From Deltaproteobacteria bacterium GWA2_55_10 (lineage in GTDB: Bacteria; Desulfobacterota; GWC2-55-46), in NCBI GenBank assembly GCA_001797415.1, contig MGPL01000128.1, positions 8,936 to 17,242 on the forward strand: DNA of 8,307 nucleotides. Direction: 5' to 3'. Made by a program: the position numbers and the translations under genes. This document shows positions 1 to 6,696 of the stretch, in pieces. The notes under the pieces were generated by a model. The model was not told where the DNA came from. It searched no databases and worked only from the letters and a program-made list of their open reading frames with translations. Position 1 is the stretch's first letter. Each line of letters begins with the position of its first letter.

Positions 1-507
1 CACAGAATTACCATAGGAATTGACATAGGACTGATTTTCAGAATCATACCAGAACTTCCTGGCCAGTTCAACCGGCAGCGCCTCTGCCGGTTTTTTGAGC
101 GCGTAATGCGGCCTTTGCACCACGACGAAGCTTGAGAGCTTCAATAATTCCTCGTATTCGTGCCATGTGCTTATCTCGTTGAACGAGTCGTTTCCGATTA
201 TCAAGCTCACGGCGCTGGAAGGGTCAGCGGCCTTGAGCTCCCTTACGGTATCAACCGTGAATGACCTGCCGCCGCGCTTTATCTCCATATCAGAGACCTC
301 AAAGGCCGGGTTGCCCTCTATGGCCTTTCTCACCATCTCGTACCTGACCTCAGGAGGCGTAAGGGATTCCTTGAGCTTGTGGGGCGTTATGAAGGTCGGC
401 ACAAAGACGACCTTGTCAAAGGACAGCGCCTCCCGCGCCTCTTCCGCTATCCTCAGGTGGCCGTAATGTATGGGGTTGAATGTGCCTCCAAGGAGGGCTA
501 TGCGCAT
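1..507 (-). CDS. nadD: Nicotinate-nucleotide adenylyltransferase (partial, C-terminus missing)
   Basis: This enzyme joins nicotinate mononucleotide and ATP to give deamido-NAD in the cytoplasm, the step before NAD synthetase. Translation of the minus strand from the ATG at 507 gives 169 codons that run off the window in frame. The N-terminus reads MRIALLGGTFNPIHYGH, the nucleotidyltransferase signature with the HxGH motif (His14, His17). A later segment, SLIIGNDSFNEISTWHEYEELL, and the following VVVQRP are typical of bacterial NadD. The family is usually 190-215 residues, so about 25-45 residues are missing, including the expected ISSTxIR motif near the C-terminus. A GGAAG ribosome binding site (complement of 516-520) lies 8 bases upstream of the ATG, which supports this start. 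The gene diverges from rarA, so the 508-644 gap must hold its promoter. The identification is firm; the truncation is only the window edge. Confidence 0.95.
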   Translation of the reverse strand, partial: MRIALLGGTFNPIHYGHLRIAEEAREALSFDKVVFVPTFITPHKLKESLTPPEVRYEMVRKAIEGNPAFEVSDMEIKRGGRSFTVDTVRELKAADPSSAVSLIIGNDSFNEISTWHEYEELLKLSSFVVVQRPHYALKKPAEALPVELARKFWYDSENQSYVNSYGNSV

Positions 508-542
508 CCGATTCACTTCCGGGTGATTTTGGCCTTATCTTA

Positions 543-566
543 CTTTCTTTTGTAAAAAAAAGAAAG
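543..566. other. Perfect 9-base inverted repeat in the nadD/rarA divergent gap
   Basis: CTTTCTTTT at 543-551 is the exact reverse complement of AAAAGAAAG at 558-566, with a 6-base loop. It sits in the 137-base region between the divergent nadD and rarA starts. The arms are almost all A/T, so it is a poor hairpin for a terminator, and its position between two start regions fits a regulator site or simple A/T-rich promoter DNA better. The rest of the gap shows AT-rich hexamers such as TATATT (613-618) and GATAAT (621-626), but no -35 box at a proper distance that I would trust. Confidence 0.35.
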
Positions 567-644
567 CAGGCAATATCCCGGCAAATTCAGCGCCTTCCTT
601 TTTCTTATCGCTTATATTAAGATAATGTAAAGGAGTATTCCAGC

Positions 645-1973
645 ATGGAAATGGAGCTTTTCGGCAGGACTGAAAAAGGGCTTGACCCCTCTCCACTGGC
701 AAACAGGATGAGGCCCAGGAGCATAACCGAGTTCATCGGCCAGGAACACCTTGTTGCGGAAGGCAAGCTCCTGGACAGGGTCCTTAAAAAAGGCGACCCG
801 CCCTCAATGATCCTCTGGGGGCCTCCAGGCACCGGAAAGACGACCCTTGCCCGCATCATAGCCGAGGCCTCAAAGGCGGAGTTCGTGGAGTTCTCGGCAG
901 TGCTCTCGGGCGTGAAGGAGATAAGGGAAGTAATAAAGATAGCCAAAGACAACCTGAGGCGCGGCAAGAAGACCGTCCTCTTTGTCGACGAGATACACAG
1001 GTTCAACAAGGCCCAGCAGGACGCCTTTTTGCACAGCGTCGAGGACGGCACAATAACGCTCATCGGAGCGACTACAGAGAACCCCTCCTTCGAGGTCAAC
1101 GCGCCGCTTCTCTCAAGGTGCAAGGTCCTTGTCCTTGAGGCGCTCTCGCCTGAGGCGCTCAAAAAGATACTCGCGCGCGCGATGGAGGACTCTCTGCGCG
1201 GCCTTGGCAGCATGAAGGCCACCCTTGACGAGAACGTGCTCGACTTCCTGACCGATGTCTCCGCAGGAGATGCGAGGACCGCCCTGAACGCGCTCGAGGC
1301 CGCGTACATGATATCACAACCTGACGAGACAGGGACAAGGCGGGTCACCATGGAGGCGGCGACCGAGGCCATGCAGAAGAAGGCCCTTTTGTATGACAAG
1401 TCCGGAGAGGAACACTATAATGTGATTTCCGCCTTCATCAAGTCCATGCGCGGAAGCGACCCGCACTCCGCGCTCTACTGGCTCGCGCGCATGGTCGAGG
1501 CAGGAGAAGACCCTCTGTTCATATCGAGACGCATGGTCATATTCGCCTCTGAGGACATAGGCAACGCAGACCCGGACGCCCTGAGGGTCGCGATAAATGT
1601 AAAGGACGCGGTCGATTTCATTGGCATGCCCGAAGGCTGGATACCGCTCGCGCAAGGGGTCGCCTATCTGGCTACAGCGCCCAAGTCCAACGCGTCTTAT
1701 ATGGCCTATCTCGAAGCGGCGGAGGATATAAAGAAGCACGGCGCGCTGCCCGTGCCTTTGCACATAAGGAACGCGCCCACAAAACTCATGAAAGGCCTCG
1801 GCTACGGCAAAGGCTACAAGTACCCGCACAGCTTCAAGGGCGCTGAGGTGGAACAGGATTATCTGCCAGAAAGGCTCAAGGGGCAGGAATACTATAAGCC
1901 CAATGACAGGGGCTATGAAAAAGAGATAAAGGAACGGATGAAGGTAATAAAAGATCATAAGGAGGGAAAATGA
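645..1973 (+). CDS. rarA: Replication-associated recombination protein A (RarA/MgsA), AAA+ ATPase
   Basis: RarA is the bacterial relative of WRNIP1/Mgs1, an ATPase of the clamp-loader clade that acts at stalled replication forks with SSB. The 442 residues match the family length. Visible motifs are Walker A GPPGTGKT (59-66), Walker B VLFVDEIH (111-118), sensor 1 GATTENP (141-147), an SRC box with a likely arginine finger (Arg158), and GDAR of sensor 2 (208-211). From about residue 250 the MgsA C-terminal tetramerisation region follows, including DKSGEEHYN, SDPHSALYWLARM and RRMVIFASEDIGNADP. The end, YYKPNDRGYEKEIKERM, is also family-typical. AGGAG at 631-635 lies 9 bases before the ATG, which fixes the start; a second in-frame ATG two codons later is less well placed. 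It heads a tight operon, and its stop overlaps the next start by 4 bases. Confidence 0.97.
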   Translation: MEMELFGRTEKGLDPSPLANRMRPRSITEFIGQEHLVAEGKLLDRVLKKGDPPSMILWGPPGTGKTTLARIIAEASKAEFVEFSAVLSGVKEIREVIKIAKDNLRRGKKTVLFVDEIHRFNKAQQDAFLHSVEDGTITLIGATTENPSFEVNAPLLSRCKVLVLEALSPEALKKILARAMEDSLRGLGSMKATLDENVLDFLTDVSAGDARTALNALEAAYMISQPDETGTRRVTMEAATEAMQKKALLYDKSGEEHYNVISAFIKSMRGSDPHSALYWLARMVEAGEDPLFISRRMVIFASEDIGNADPDALRVAINVKDAVDFIGMPEGWIPLAQGVAYLATAPKSNASYMAYLEAAEDIKKHGALPVPLHIRNAPTKLMKGLGYGKGYKYPHSFKGAEVEQDYLPERLKGQEYYKPNDRGYEKEIKERMKVIKDHKEGK

Positions 1974-2500
1974 AGAGGTTTGCCCTGACCGCAATAGGAC
2001 CTGACAGGCCCGGCATTATCGCAGCAGTGACAAAGGCCCTCTTTGAGCACGACTGCAACATAGAGGACTCCTCCATGACCTCCATAGAGGACGAGTTCTC
2101 GATAATACTCATCATGTCCGTGCCTTCGGGCGGGGACGCGGCCAGGCTTGAGGCAGGTCTGCGCGATATAGAACGCAGCATGGGACTATCCATACATTTC
2201 AAGGAGCTCGGCGAGCGGGCACAGGAAGGCCCTCCGGGCAATTACCTTATAACGCTCCACGGCGCTGACAAGGCCGGGATAGTATACAAGACCACAGAGC
2301 TGCTGGCGCGCATGGAAGTCAACATCACCGACCTCGAGACAAAGGTCATAGGCTCGCCGCCGGTATATCTAATGCTTATAGAGGCGTATATCCCGGAGGA
2401 CGCTAACATCTCGCTGCTCGAAGAGGAGCTTTCGGCCCTTGAGAGGGCCCTTGGAGTGACAATCTCCATAAAGCCGATTGAAGACGCGGAAGTCCTTTGA
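1970..2500 (+). CDS. GcvR-like regulatory protein with two ACT domains
   Basis: This 176-residue protein has two ACT domains (about residues 1-80 and 91-172) and nothing else, the layout of GcvR, the glycine cleavage system repressor accessory protein of E. coli. The first domain opens KRFALTAIGPDRPGIIAAVT, with the G-x-D-RPG loop that in ACT domains lies at the amino-acid binding interface. The second repeats the pattern as NYLITLHGADKAGIVYKTTELL. There is no DNA-binding or enzymatic domain, so any regulatory role must go through a partner. The ATG overlaps the rarA stop (ATGA), and AAGGAGG at 1959-1965 serves as ribosome binding site. def follows 5 bases after its stop. The ligand and target are unknown: glycine control is a guess from the family, and the neighbours (fork repair and protein maturation) do not support it. 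It has a diverged paralogue at 3164-3670. Confidence 0.85.
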   Translation: MKRFALTAIGPDRPGIIAAVTKALFEHDCNIEDSSMTSIEDEFSIILIMSVPSGGDAARLEAGLRDIERSMGLSIHFKELGERAQEGPPGNYLITLHGADKAGIVYKTTELLARMEVNITDLETKVIGSPPVYLMLIEAYIPEDANISLLEEELSALERALGVTISIKPIEDAEVL

Positions 2501-2505
2501 CCCTT

Positions 2506-3000
2506 ATGCGCCCGTTCGAGATAAAAATATACCCTGACCCCGTATTAAAGCAGGTCTCCGAACCTGTCGCGGATATAGACAGCGGCGTAACCGATTTCAT
2601 TGGCGGCCTTGTGGCCACGCTAAAGTCGACCCCGGGCGTGGGGGTTGCCGCCCCGCAGGTCGGCAGACTCCTGCGCATAATAGCGGTGGATGTTACGCCG
2701 AAAGAGCCGGGCCGCGGCCTCGTCGTTCTCATAAACCCTGTTATAATATCCTCAACCGGTTCAAAAAAGGTCAGGGAAGGCTGCCTTTCAGTCCCGGAGT
2801 ACACTGCCAACATACAAAGAGCCGAAGAGGTCGTCGTGAGGGGCCTTGACCCAAACGGAAAGGAGGTGGAGATAGACTCGAAGGGCCTTGAAGCAATAGC
2901 CTTCCAGCACGAGATAGACCACCTCGACGGCATACTCTTCCTCGACAGGATAACGAACATGAAAAGGGACCTTTTCAGGAGAAAAATGAAATCTCTGTGA
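2506..3000 (+). CDS. def: Peptide deformylase
   Basis: Peptide deformylase removes the formyl group from the initiator methionine of nascent proteins and is an iron/zinc metalloenzyme. Counting from the ATG at 2506 gives 164 residues, the normal size. The three family motifs are all present: GVGVAAPQ (44-51), EGCLS (91-95, metal ligand Cys93) and HEIDH (135-139, metal ligands His135 and His139, catalytic Glu136). The start could also be the TTG at 2497, which overlaps the previous stop (TTGA) and adds MTL. I prefer 2506 because it places the conserved YPDPVL at residues 9-14, as in other deformylases. No strong ribosome binding site precedes either start (GGAAG at 2488-2492 is the best), so translation is probably coupled to the upstream ACT gene. 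The usual partner fmt is not adjacent. Confidence 0.96.
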   Translation: MRPFEIKIYPDPVLKQVSEPVADIDSGVTDFIGGLVATLKSTPGVGVAAPQVGRLLRIIAVDVTPKEPGRGLVVLINPVIISSTGSKKVREGCLSVPEYTANIQRAEEVVVRGLDPNGKEVEIDSKGLEAIAFQHEIDHLDGILFLDRITNMKRDLFRRKMKSL

Positions 3001-3040
3001 ACCAGGTCACAGACTTAATCTTGGTTATATGATTAGACAA

Positions 3041-3062
3041 GGGTGTGACTAAACGCACACCC
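3041..3062. other. Hairpin downstream of def, no T-tract
   Basis: GGGTGTG (3041-3047) and CACACCC (3056-3062) form a perfect 7-base stem with an 8-base loop, 40 bases after the def stop. A run of T follows on neither strand, so it is not a classical intrinsic terminator, although it could slow polymerase or protect the operon's 3' end. The surrounding 163-base gap (3001-3163) also holds TATGAT at 3028-3033, which resembles a -10 box but has no convincing -35 box, and a weak 5-base stem at 3106-3120. I see no gene in it. Confidence 0.4.
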
Positions 3063-3163
3063 AAATACAGTTCCCATCTCGAAATCCTCCAGGCTTCCCC
3101 ATACCACACTCCAACAGTGTTCCTCATCCCGGGTCCCCTTTTATAGCGGAAAGGAGAAGTTCC

Positions 3164-3670
3164 ATGAACAGGTTTGCTCTTTTGGCGTACGGGGCAAGAA
3201 AGCGCGGGATAGCTGAAGTTTTCAGGTCTCTTGAAAAGGGGCGGTTCCGTTCAGGGGATTTGGTGCTCGCCTGTTTCGGCAATGAATTTGCCCTGGTATC
3301 AGAGGTGCTCGGGGACAACAGAAAGAGCCTTTCAGCTGCCACGGGCAAGCTCAAGGATGTCCTTGTAAGATCAAAGGCCCTGAAGGGACGCTGCTCAAGC
3401 CATCCCGGGAATACGGTGGTTACCCTGCACGGCCAGAACAGGGCAGAGACCATCTGCAGGCTTTTGAAACTCCTCGATGATACCAGGTCCGAGCTTACGG
3501 GCATGGAGACAAAGGCAGTGGCCGAAGGACGGCTCCTTATCATTGCCGCCGAGGTATTCTGCCCTGACAGGGCCTCTCAAAAAGCCCTCAAAAACAGGGT
3601 AACCGCACTTGCCCGGTCGCTCAAGATAACGGCGGCTGTGCAGGAGATAGTGCCTGACGACATCATCTGA
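3164..3670 (+). CDS. Diverged GcvR-like ACT-domain protein (paralogue of 1970-2500)
   Basis: This 168-residue protein aligns along its whole length with the ACT-pair protein encoded at 1970-2500. Both start M-x-RFAL, both have an EF pair near residue 42, both have TLHG opening the second half (residues 87-90 here), and both have ETK in the middle of the second domain. The ligand-loop sequence differs sharply: the paralogue's GPDRPGI is GARKRGI here, and HGADKAGI is HGQNRAETI. Amino-acid binding is therefore probably lost or altered. The fold may be kept, because hydrophobic positions and spacing survive without frameshift. AGGAG at 3152-3156 lies 7 bases before the ATG, a good ribosome binding site that argues for real expression. 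It stands alone, 163 bases after def and just ahead of the biotin control region. It could be a partner subunit of the first protein; its function is unknown. Confidence 0.72.
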   Translation: MNRFALLAYGARKRGIAEVFRSLEKGRFRSGDLVLACFGNEFALVSEVLGDNRKSLSAATGKLKDVLVRSKALKGRCSSHPGNTVVTLHGQNRAETICRLLKLLDDTRSELTGMETKAVAEGRLLIIAAEVFCPDRASQKALKNRVTALARSLKITAAVQEIVPDDII

Positions 3671-3685
3671 GGCTGCCGGCATTTC

Positions 3686-3718
3686 ATTGTCAACCATCTG
3701 AGCTTTAAAGTTGACAAT
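3686..3718. promoter_or_regulatory. BirA-type biotin operator (bioO) upstream of bioB
   Basis: ATTGTCAAC (3686-3694) and GTTGACAAT (3710-3718) are perfect reverse complements separated by 15 bases. BirA operators are known as dyads of TTGT-x-AAC-like half-sites with a spacer of about 13-16 bases; the E. coli half-site is TTGTAAACC and the Bacillus one TTGTTAACC. The match in half-site, spacing and position just ahead of a biotin operon makes repression by BirA carrying biotinyl-AMP the best reading. The right arm includes the -35 box of the likely bioB promoter, so binding would block RNA polymerase. No birA is in the window, so this depends on a BirA with a DNA-binding domain encoded elsewhere. 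Confidence 0.82.
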
Positions 3719-3740
3719 TGTGCCTTGCCTGTGCTATTTC
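3711..3740 (+). promoter_or_regulatory. Probable sigma-70 promoter of the biotin operon
   Basis: TTGACA at 3711-3716 matches the -35 consensus exactly. After an 18-base spacer comes TATTTC (3735-3740), a weak -10 box helped by a preceding TG (3732-3733) in the extended -10 position. The start of transcription would fall near 3747, giving a leader of only about 20-27 bases before bioB, too short for a riboswitch. The -35 box lies inside the right arm of the BirA-like operator. Confidence 0.5.
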
Positions 3741-3767
3741 ATTAAGAAACATACCTAACCTCCGGAT

Positions 3768-4760
3768 ATGACAATGGAAAATATACTTGAGACCGCGCTG
3801 GCCAAAGGCCTTGCGGCAGAGGGCCTCTCTCCTGAAGAGGCCCTTGAGCTTACAAATCTGCCCCCTTCGTCCATTTACGATCTCCTTGCAGTGGCTGAAC
3901 GGGTCAGGAGGCGCCATAAAGGCGTTGAGGTCAACCTCTGCTCAATAGTGAACGCTAAGAGCGGCCTTTGCAAGGAGGACTGCTCCTTTTGCGCCCAGTC
4001 CGTTAAATATTCGACCGGCTCGCCCGAGTACCCGATGGAAGACGCCTCCGCCCTGTTGAACGCCGCTAAAGAGGCGTCAGCCGCTGGCGCCCGCGAGTTC
4101 TCAATAGTAACGAGCGGCACAAGGATAGAGAAGGAGCGCGATGTCGCCATATTGAGCGAGGCGATAAGGGGCATGCGGGACGGCCTCGATGTCGAAAGCT
4201 GCGCCTCTCTCGGCATACTCACGACCGAGACCTTGAAGAAGCTAAAGGACAGCGGCCTCGAGAGCTATCACCACAACCTGGAGACCGGGCGGAGCTTCTT
4301 CCCAAAGGTCTGCACAACACACGACTACGAAAACGATGTCAATGTAGTGAAGACCGCCAAGGCGCTCGGCTTTCATGTGTGCTCCGGCGGCATCTTCGGC
4401 CTCGGAGAGGGCTGGGACGTAAGAATAGAGCTCCTTTCCACCCTCCGCGAGCTCGATGTCGATTCCATACCCATAAACTTCCTCAACCCGAGGCCTGGCA
4501 CGCCTCTGGAAGGCGCGAACAACCTCACGCCTATCGAATGCCTCACGATAATTGCGCTGGCCCGCCTCATGCTGCCTGCAAAGGACATAATAGTCTGCGG
4601 GGGCAGGCATGTGAACCTGCGCGACCTGCAGCCTCTTATCTTCGCTGCGGGGGCCAACGGCATGATGATAGGCAACTATCTTACAACGCCAGGCAGGGAC
4701 CCCAGGGACGACCTCAGGATGCTCGCTGACCTGGGACTCAGGCCAAAGGGCTACAAGTAA
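3768..4760 (+). CDS. bioB: Biotin synthase (radical SAM), anaerobe-like variant
   Basis: BioB inserts sulfur into dethiobiotin using S-adenosylmethionine radicals, the last step of biotin synthesis. The 330-residue protein has the radical SAM motif CKEDCSFC (Cys68, Cys72, Cys75) that binds the 4Fe-4S cluster, then ESCASLG, YHHNLET, VCSGGIFGLGE and PINFLNPRPGTPL, all standard for BioB. E. coli ligands to the sacrificial 2Fe-2S cluster are Cys97, Cys128, Cys188 and Arg260. Here the matching residues are Ser112, Cys145, Cys205 and Arg280, so one ligand is missing, while Cys58 and Cys277 appear where E. coli has Ser43 and Ser257. This suggests a differently held auxiliary cluster, as in the 4Fe-5S BioB class reported for anaerobes. 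The start is uncertain between ATG 3768 and ATG 3774; the latter has GGA 7 bases upstream and adds no Met-Thr. First gene of the biotin operon. Confidence 0.97.
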   Translation: MTMENILETALAKGLAAEGLSPEEALELTNLPPSSIYDLLAVAERVRRRHKGVEVNLCSIVNAKSGLCKEDCSFCAQSVKYSTGSPEYPMEDASALLNAAKEASAAGAREFSIVTSGTRIEKERDVAILSEAIRGMRDGLDVESCASLGILTTETLKKLKDSGLESYHHNLETGRSFFPKVCTTHDYENDVNVVKTAKALGFHVCSGGIFGLGEGWDVRIELLSTLRELDVDSIPINFLNPRPGTPLEGANNLTPIECLTIIALARLMLPAKDIIVCGGRHVNLRDLQPLIFAAGANGMMIGNYLTTPGRDPRDDLRMLADLGLRPKGYK

Positions 4761-4767
4761 TCCGGCC

Positions 4768-5925
4768 ATGATAGAGAATATAAGAGAAGAGCTTGCCAGG
4801 CTTGAAGGCCTCGGCCTCAGGCGTTCTTTCAAGGTTATCGTTGGGCCGCAGGGGCCTGTGGTGAGGATGGACGGCCGCGAAGTCCTTCTCATGTGCTCGA
4901 ACGACTACCTGAATCTAGCCAACCACCCGCTTGTAAAGAAGGCGGCCATCGAGGCGACTGAACGGTGGGGCGCAAGCGCCGGGGCATCACGGCTCGTCTC
5001 AGGCACCATGGAGCCGCATGCCATGCTCGAAGAGCGCATCAGGCAATTCAAAGGCGTGGAGGCCGCCCTGCTCTTCAACTCAGGATATAACGCCAACCTT
5101 GCGCTCCTCTCCACGCTCGCTGACAGGACTGCGGAGGTCTTCTCAGACAGGCTCAACCATGCCTCTATCGTGGACGCTTGCGTCCTCAGCAGGGCAAAGG
5201 TAACCCGATACGCCAACAGGGACATCGATGCGCTGGAGAGGCTTTTAAAGACATCGAAAGCCAGGACAAGAATAATCATAACAGACAGCGTATTCAGCAT
5301 GGACGGCACGCTCGCGCCGCTAAGGGAGATAACGAGCCTCGCTGAAAGATATGGGGCAATGCTCATCGTCGACGACGCACACGCAACAGGCGTGCTCGGC
5401 AATACCGGACAAGGGAGCCTTGAGCATTTCGGCATAAAAAACCCTGACATCATACAGATGGGCACGCTCGGCAAGGCGCTGGGCTCTTTCGGCGCGTTTG
5501 TGGCGGCAAGGAAAGAGGTAATAGACCTGCTCATTTCAAAAGCTCGGCCGTTAATCTACACCACTGCCCTGCCGCCTTCGGTCTGCGCCGCGGCGGCAAA
5601 GGCGATCGACATAATAGAAGAAGACCCTTCGCTCCTGAAGAGGCTTTGGCAGAATACTGGTAGACTCAAAGAGAGGCTCTCACTTGCCGGGCTTGATACT
5701 ATGGAGAGTTCCACGCCGATTGTGCCCGTACTGGCCGGTGACGCGAAAAAGGTTATGAAGATATCCGCATCACTTCTCGATAAAGGCGTCTTCATACAGG
5801 GCATAAGGCCGCCTACCGTGCCTGATGGCACTGCGAGGCTCAGGGCTACTCTATCGGCGGCCCATTCAACGGATGACATCGACCGCGCCGCAGCCGCCAT
5901 AATAGAGGCCTTCAATGTCCAATGA
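4768..5925 (+). CDS. bioF: 8-amino-7-oxononanoate synthase
   Basis: BioF condenses pimeloyl-ACP (or pimeloyl-CoA) with L-alanine to give 8-amino-7-oxononanoate (KAPA), releasing CO2. It is a PLP enzyme of the alpha-oxoamine synthase family, and 385 residues is the normal length. Visible features are CSNDYLNLANHP (43-54), GASAGASRLVSGT (68-80), NSGYNAN (104-110), NHASIVDA (130-137, with His131 expected to stack on the PLP ring), VDDAHATG (201-208, with Asp203 contacting the pyridine nitrogen) and the Schiff-base lysine Lys236 in TLGKALGSFGAF. The homologues KBL (threonine pathway) and 5-aminolevulinate synthase share these motifs, but the operon settles the assignment. The ATG lies 7 bases after the bioB stop. 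No clear ribosome binding site is seen, so coupling to bioB translation is likely. Its end overlaps bioH by 11 bases. Confidence 0.96.
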   Translation: MIENIREELARLEGLGLRRSFKVIVGPQGPVVRMDGREVLLMCSNDYLNLANHPLVKKAAIEATERWGASAGASRLVSGTMEPHAMLEERIRQFKGVEAALLFNSGYNANLALLSTLADRTAEVFSDRLNHASIVDACVLSRAKVTRYANRDIDALERLLKTSKARTRIIITDSVFSMDGTLAPLREITSLAERYGAMLIVDDAHATGVLGNTGQGSLEHFGIKNPDIIQMGTLGKALGSFGAFVAARKEVIDLLISKARPLIYTTALPPSVCAAAAKAIDIIEEDPSLLKRLWQNTGRLKERLSLAGLDTMESSTPIVPVLAGDAKKVMKISASLLDKGVFIQGIRPPTVPDGTARLRATLSAAHSTDDIDRAAAAIIEAFNVQ

Positions 5926-6694
5926 CCTTGTTTTCGTACACGGATGGGCGACTGACAGCGGCGTATGGGAGGGCATTGCGAAAGAGTTTGCCGGGTCTCT
6001 TTCAATCGACCTGCCCGGACATGGCGGGAATCTGACCTGGGACGAGTCGACCCTGAAACCCGCGACTGAAGAGATCTTCCAGCGCGTCAAAGGAATAAGA
6101 AGGGATTTGATAGGCGTGGGCTGGTCCCTGGGCTCTCAAGCTCTGATAGCCGCACAGCCCGTTTTGAAGGAAAGGTTCAAGGCCCTTGTGCTCGTCGGCT
6201 CCACCCCGTGTTTCGTCGAAAGGGATGATTTCCCATGGGCCCAGTCCAAGGCCCTCGTAAAACGCATGATAATGGACATGAAGAAGGACCCGGCCGCAAC
6301 TGCCGACAGGTTCTATTCGCTCAATTTCACGGCAGACGAGGCTGCCACGGACGAGGCAAAAGCCTTTGTCTCAAGGTACGGATATCCCGGCCCCATATCA
6401 TGCGAGGGGGATGTGCCTGGCTGTTTTCCCAAGTTCAAATACGATGAGATAACGAAGGCCCTCGAGGCGCTCTATACTGTTGACCTGCGAAACGATCTCA
6501 AAGCAATAGACGTGCCTGTACTCATTGTTCATGGTAAAGAGGACACCGTCTGCCCGGTGGGCGCCGCCGAATACATGGCAAGCAGGATGAAGAAGACGAG
6601 GCTTGAGGTCTTCGACGGCACAGGCCACGCGCCGTTTCTGACGAGGCGCGAGGCTTTTATCACAGTATTGAAGGACTTTATCAAAAGGCTCTGA
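5915..6694 (+). CDS. bioH: Pimeloyl-ACP methyl ester carboxylesterase
   Basis: BioH is an alpha/beta hydrolase that removes the methyl group from pimeloyl-ACP methyl ester, ending chain building and releasing the substrate for BioF. The 259-residue protein has the oxyanion region VHGW (8-11), the nucleophile elbow GWSLG with Ser71, the acid Asp210 in HGKEDTVCP, and His238 in GTGHAPF, a full catalytic triad. Segments such as GSTPCFVERDDFPW (95-108) and TVDLRNDLKAIDVP (188-201) resemble E. coli BioH closely, and favour BioH over the alternative gate-keepers BioG, BioJ or BioK. The residue after the elbow is Ser74 where E. coli has Gly. The start codon lies inside the end of bioF (11-base overlap), with AGAGG at 5904-5908 6 bases ahead. 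Unlike E. coli, where bioH is separate, it is within the operon next to bioC. Confidence 0.9.
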   Translation: MSNDLVFVHGWATDSGVWEGIAKEFAGSLSIDLPGHGGNLTWDESTLKPATEEIFQRVKGIRRDLIGVGWSLGSQALIAAQPVLKERFKALVLVGSTPCFVERDDFPWAQSKALVKRMIMDMKKDPAATADRFYSLNFTADEAATDEAKAFVSRYGYPGPISCEGDVPGCFPKFKYDEITKALEALYTVDLRNDLKAIDVPVLIVHGKEDTVCPVGAAEYMASRMKKTRLEVFDGTGHAPFLTRREAFITVLKDFIKRL

Positions 6695-6696
6695 AG

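Noticed and set aside
167..466. Plus-strand open frame of 99 codons at the left edge
   Set aside because: It is opposite nadD, whose HxGH motif and downstream segments are clear in the minus frame.
617..1399. Long minus-strand open frame opposite rarA (260 codons), with others opposite bioB (4242-4892) and bioF (4905-5534)
   Set aside because: Ser/Ala/Arg-rich composition with no recognisable domain, lying wholly opposite genes with clear motifs; these are antisense shadows of GC-rich coding DNA.
3041..3062. Intrinsic terminator after def
   Set aside because: The stem is good but no run of T follows on either strand; kept only as a hairpin.
3718..3767. Riboswitch or attenuator leader ahead of bioB
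   Set aside because: The predicted leader is only about 20-27 bases, too short for a known aptamer.
4101..4103. Ser112 of BioB as a sequencing error for Cys
   Set aside because: A single-base change could turn this Ser codon into Cys, but the two compensating cysteines and the FSIVTSG context point to a genuine variant class.
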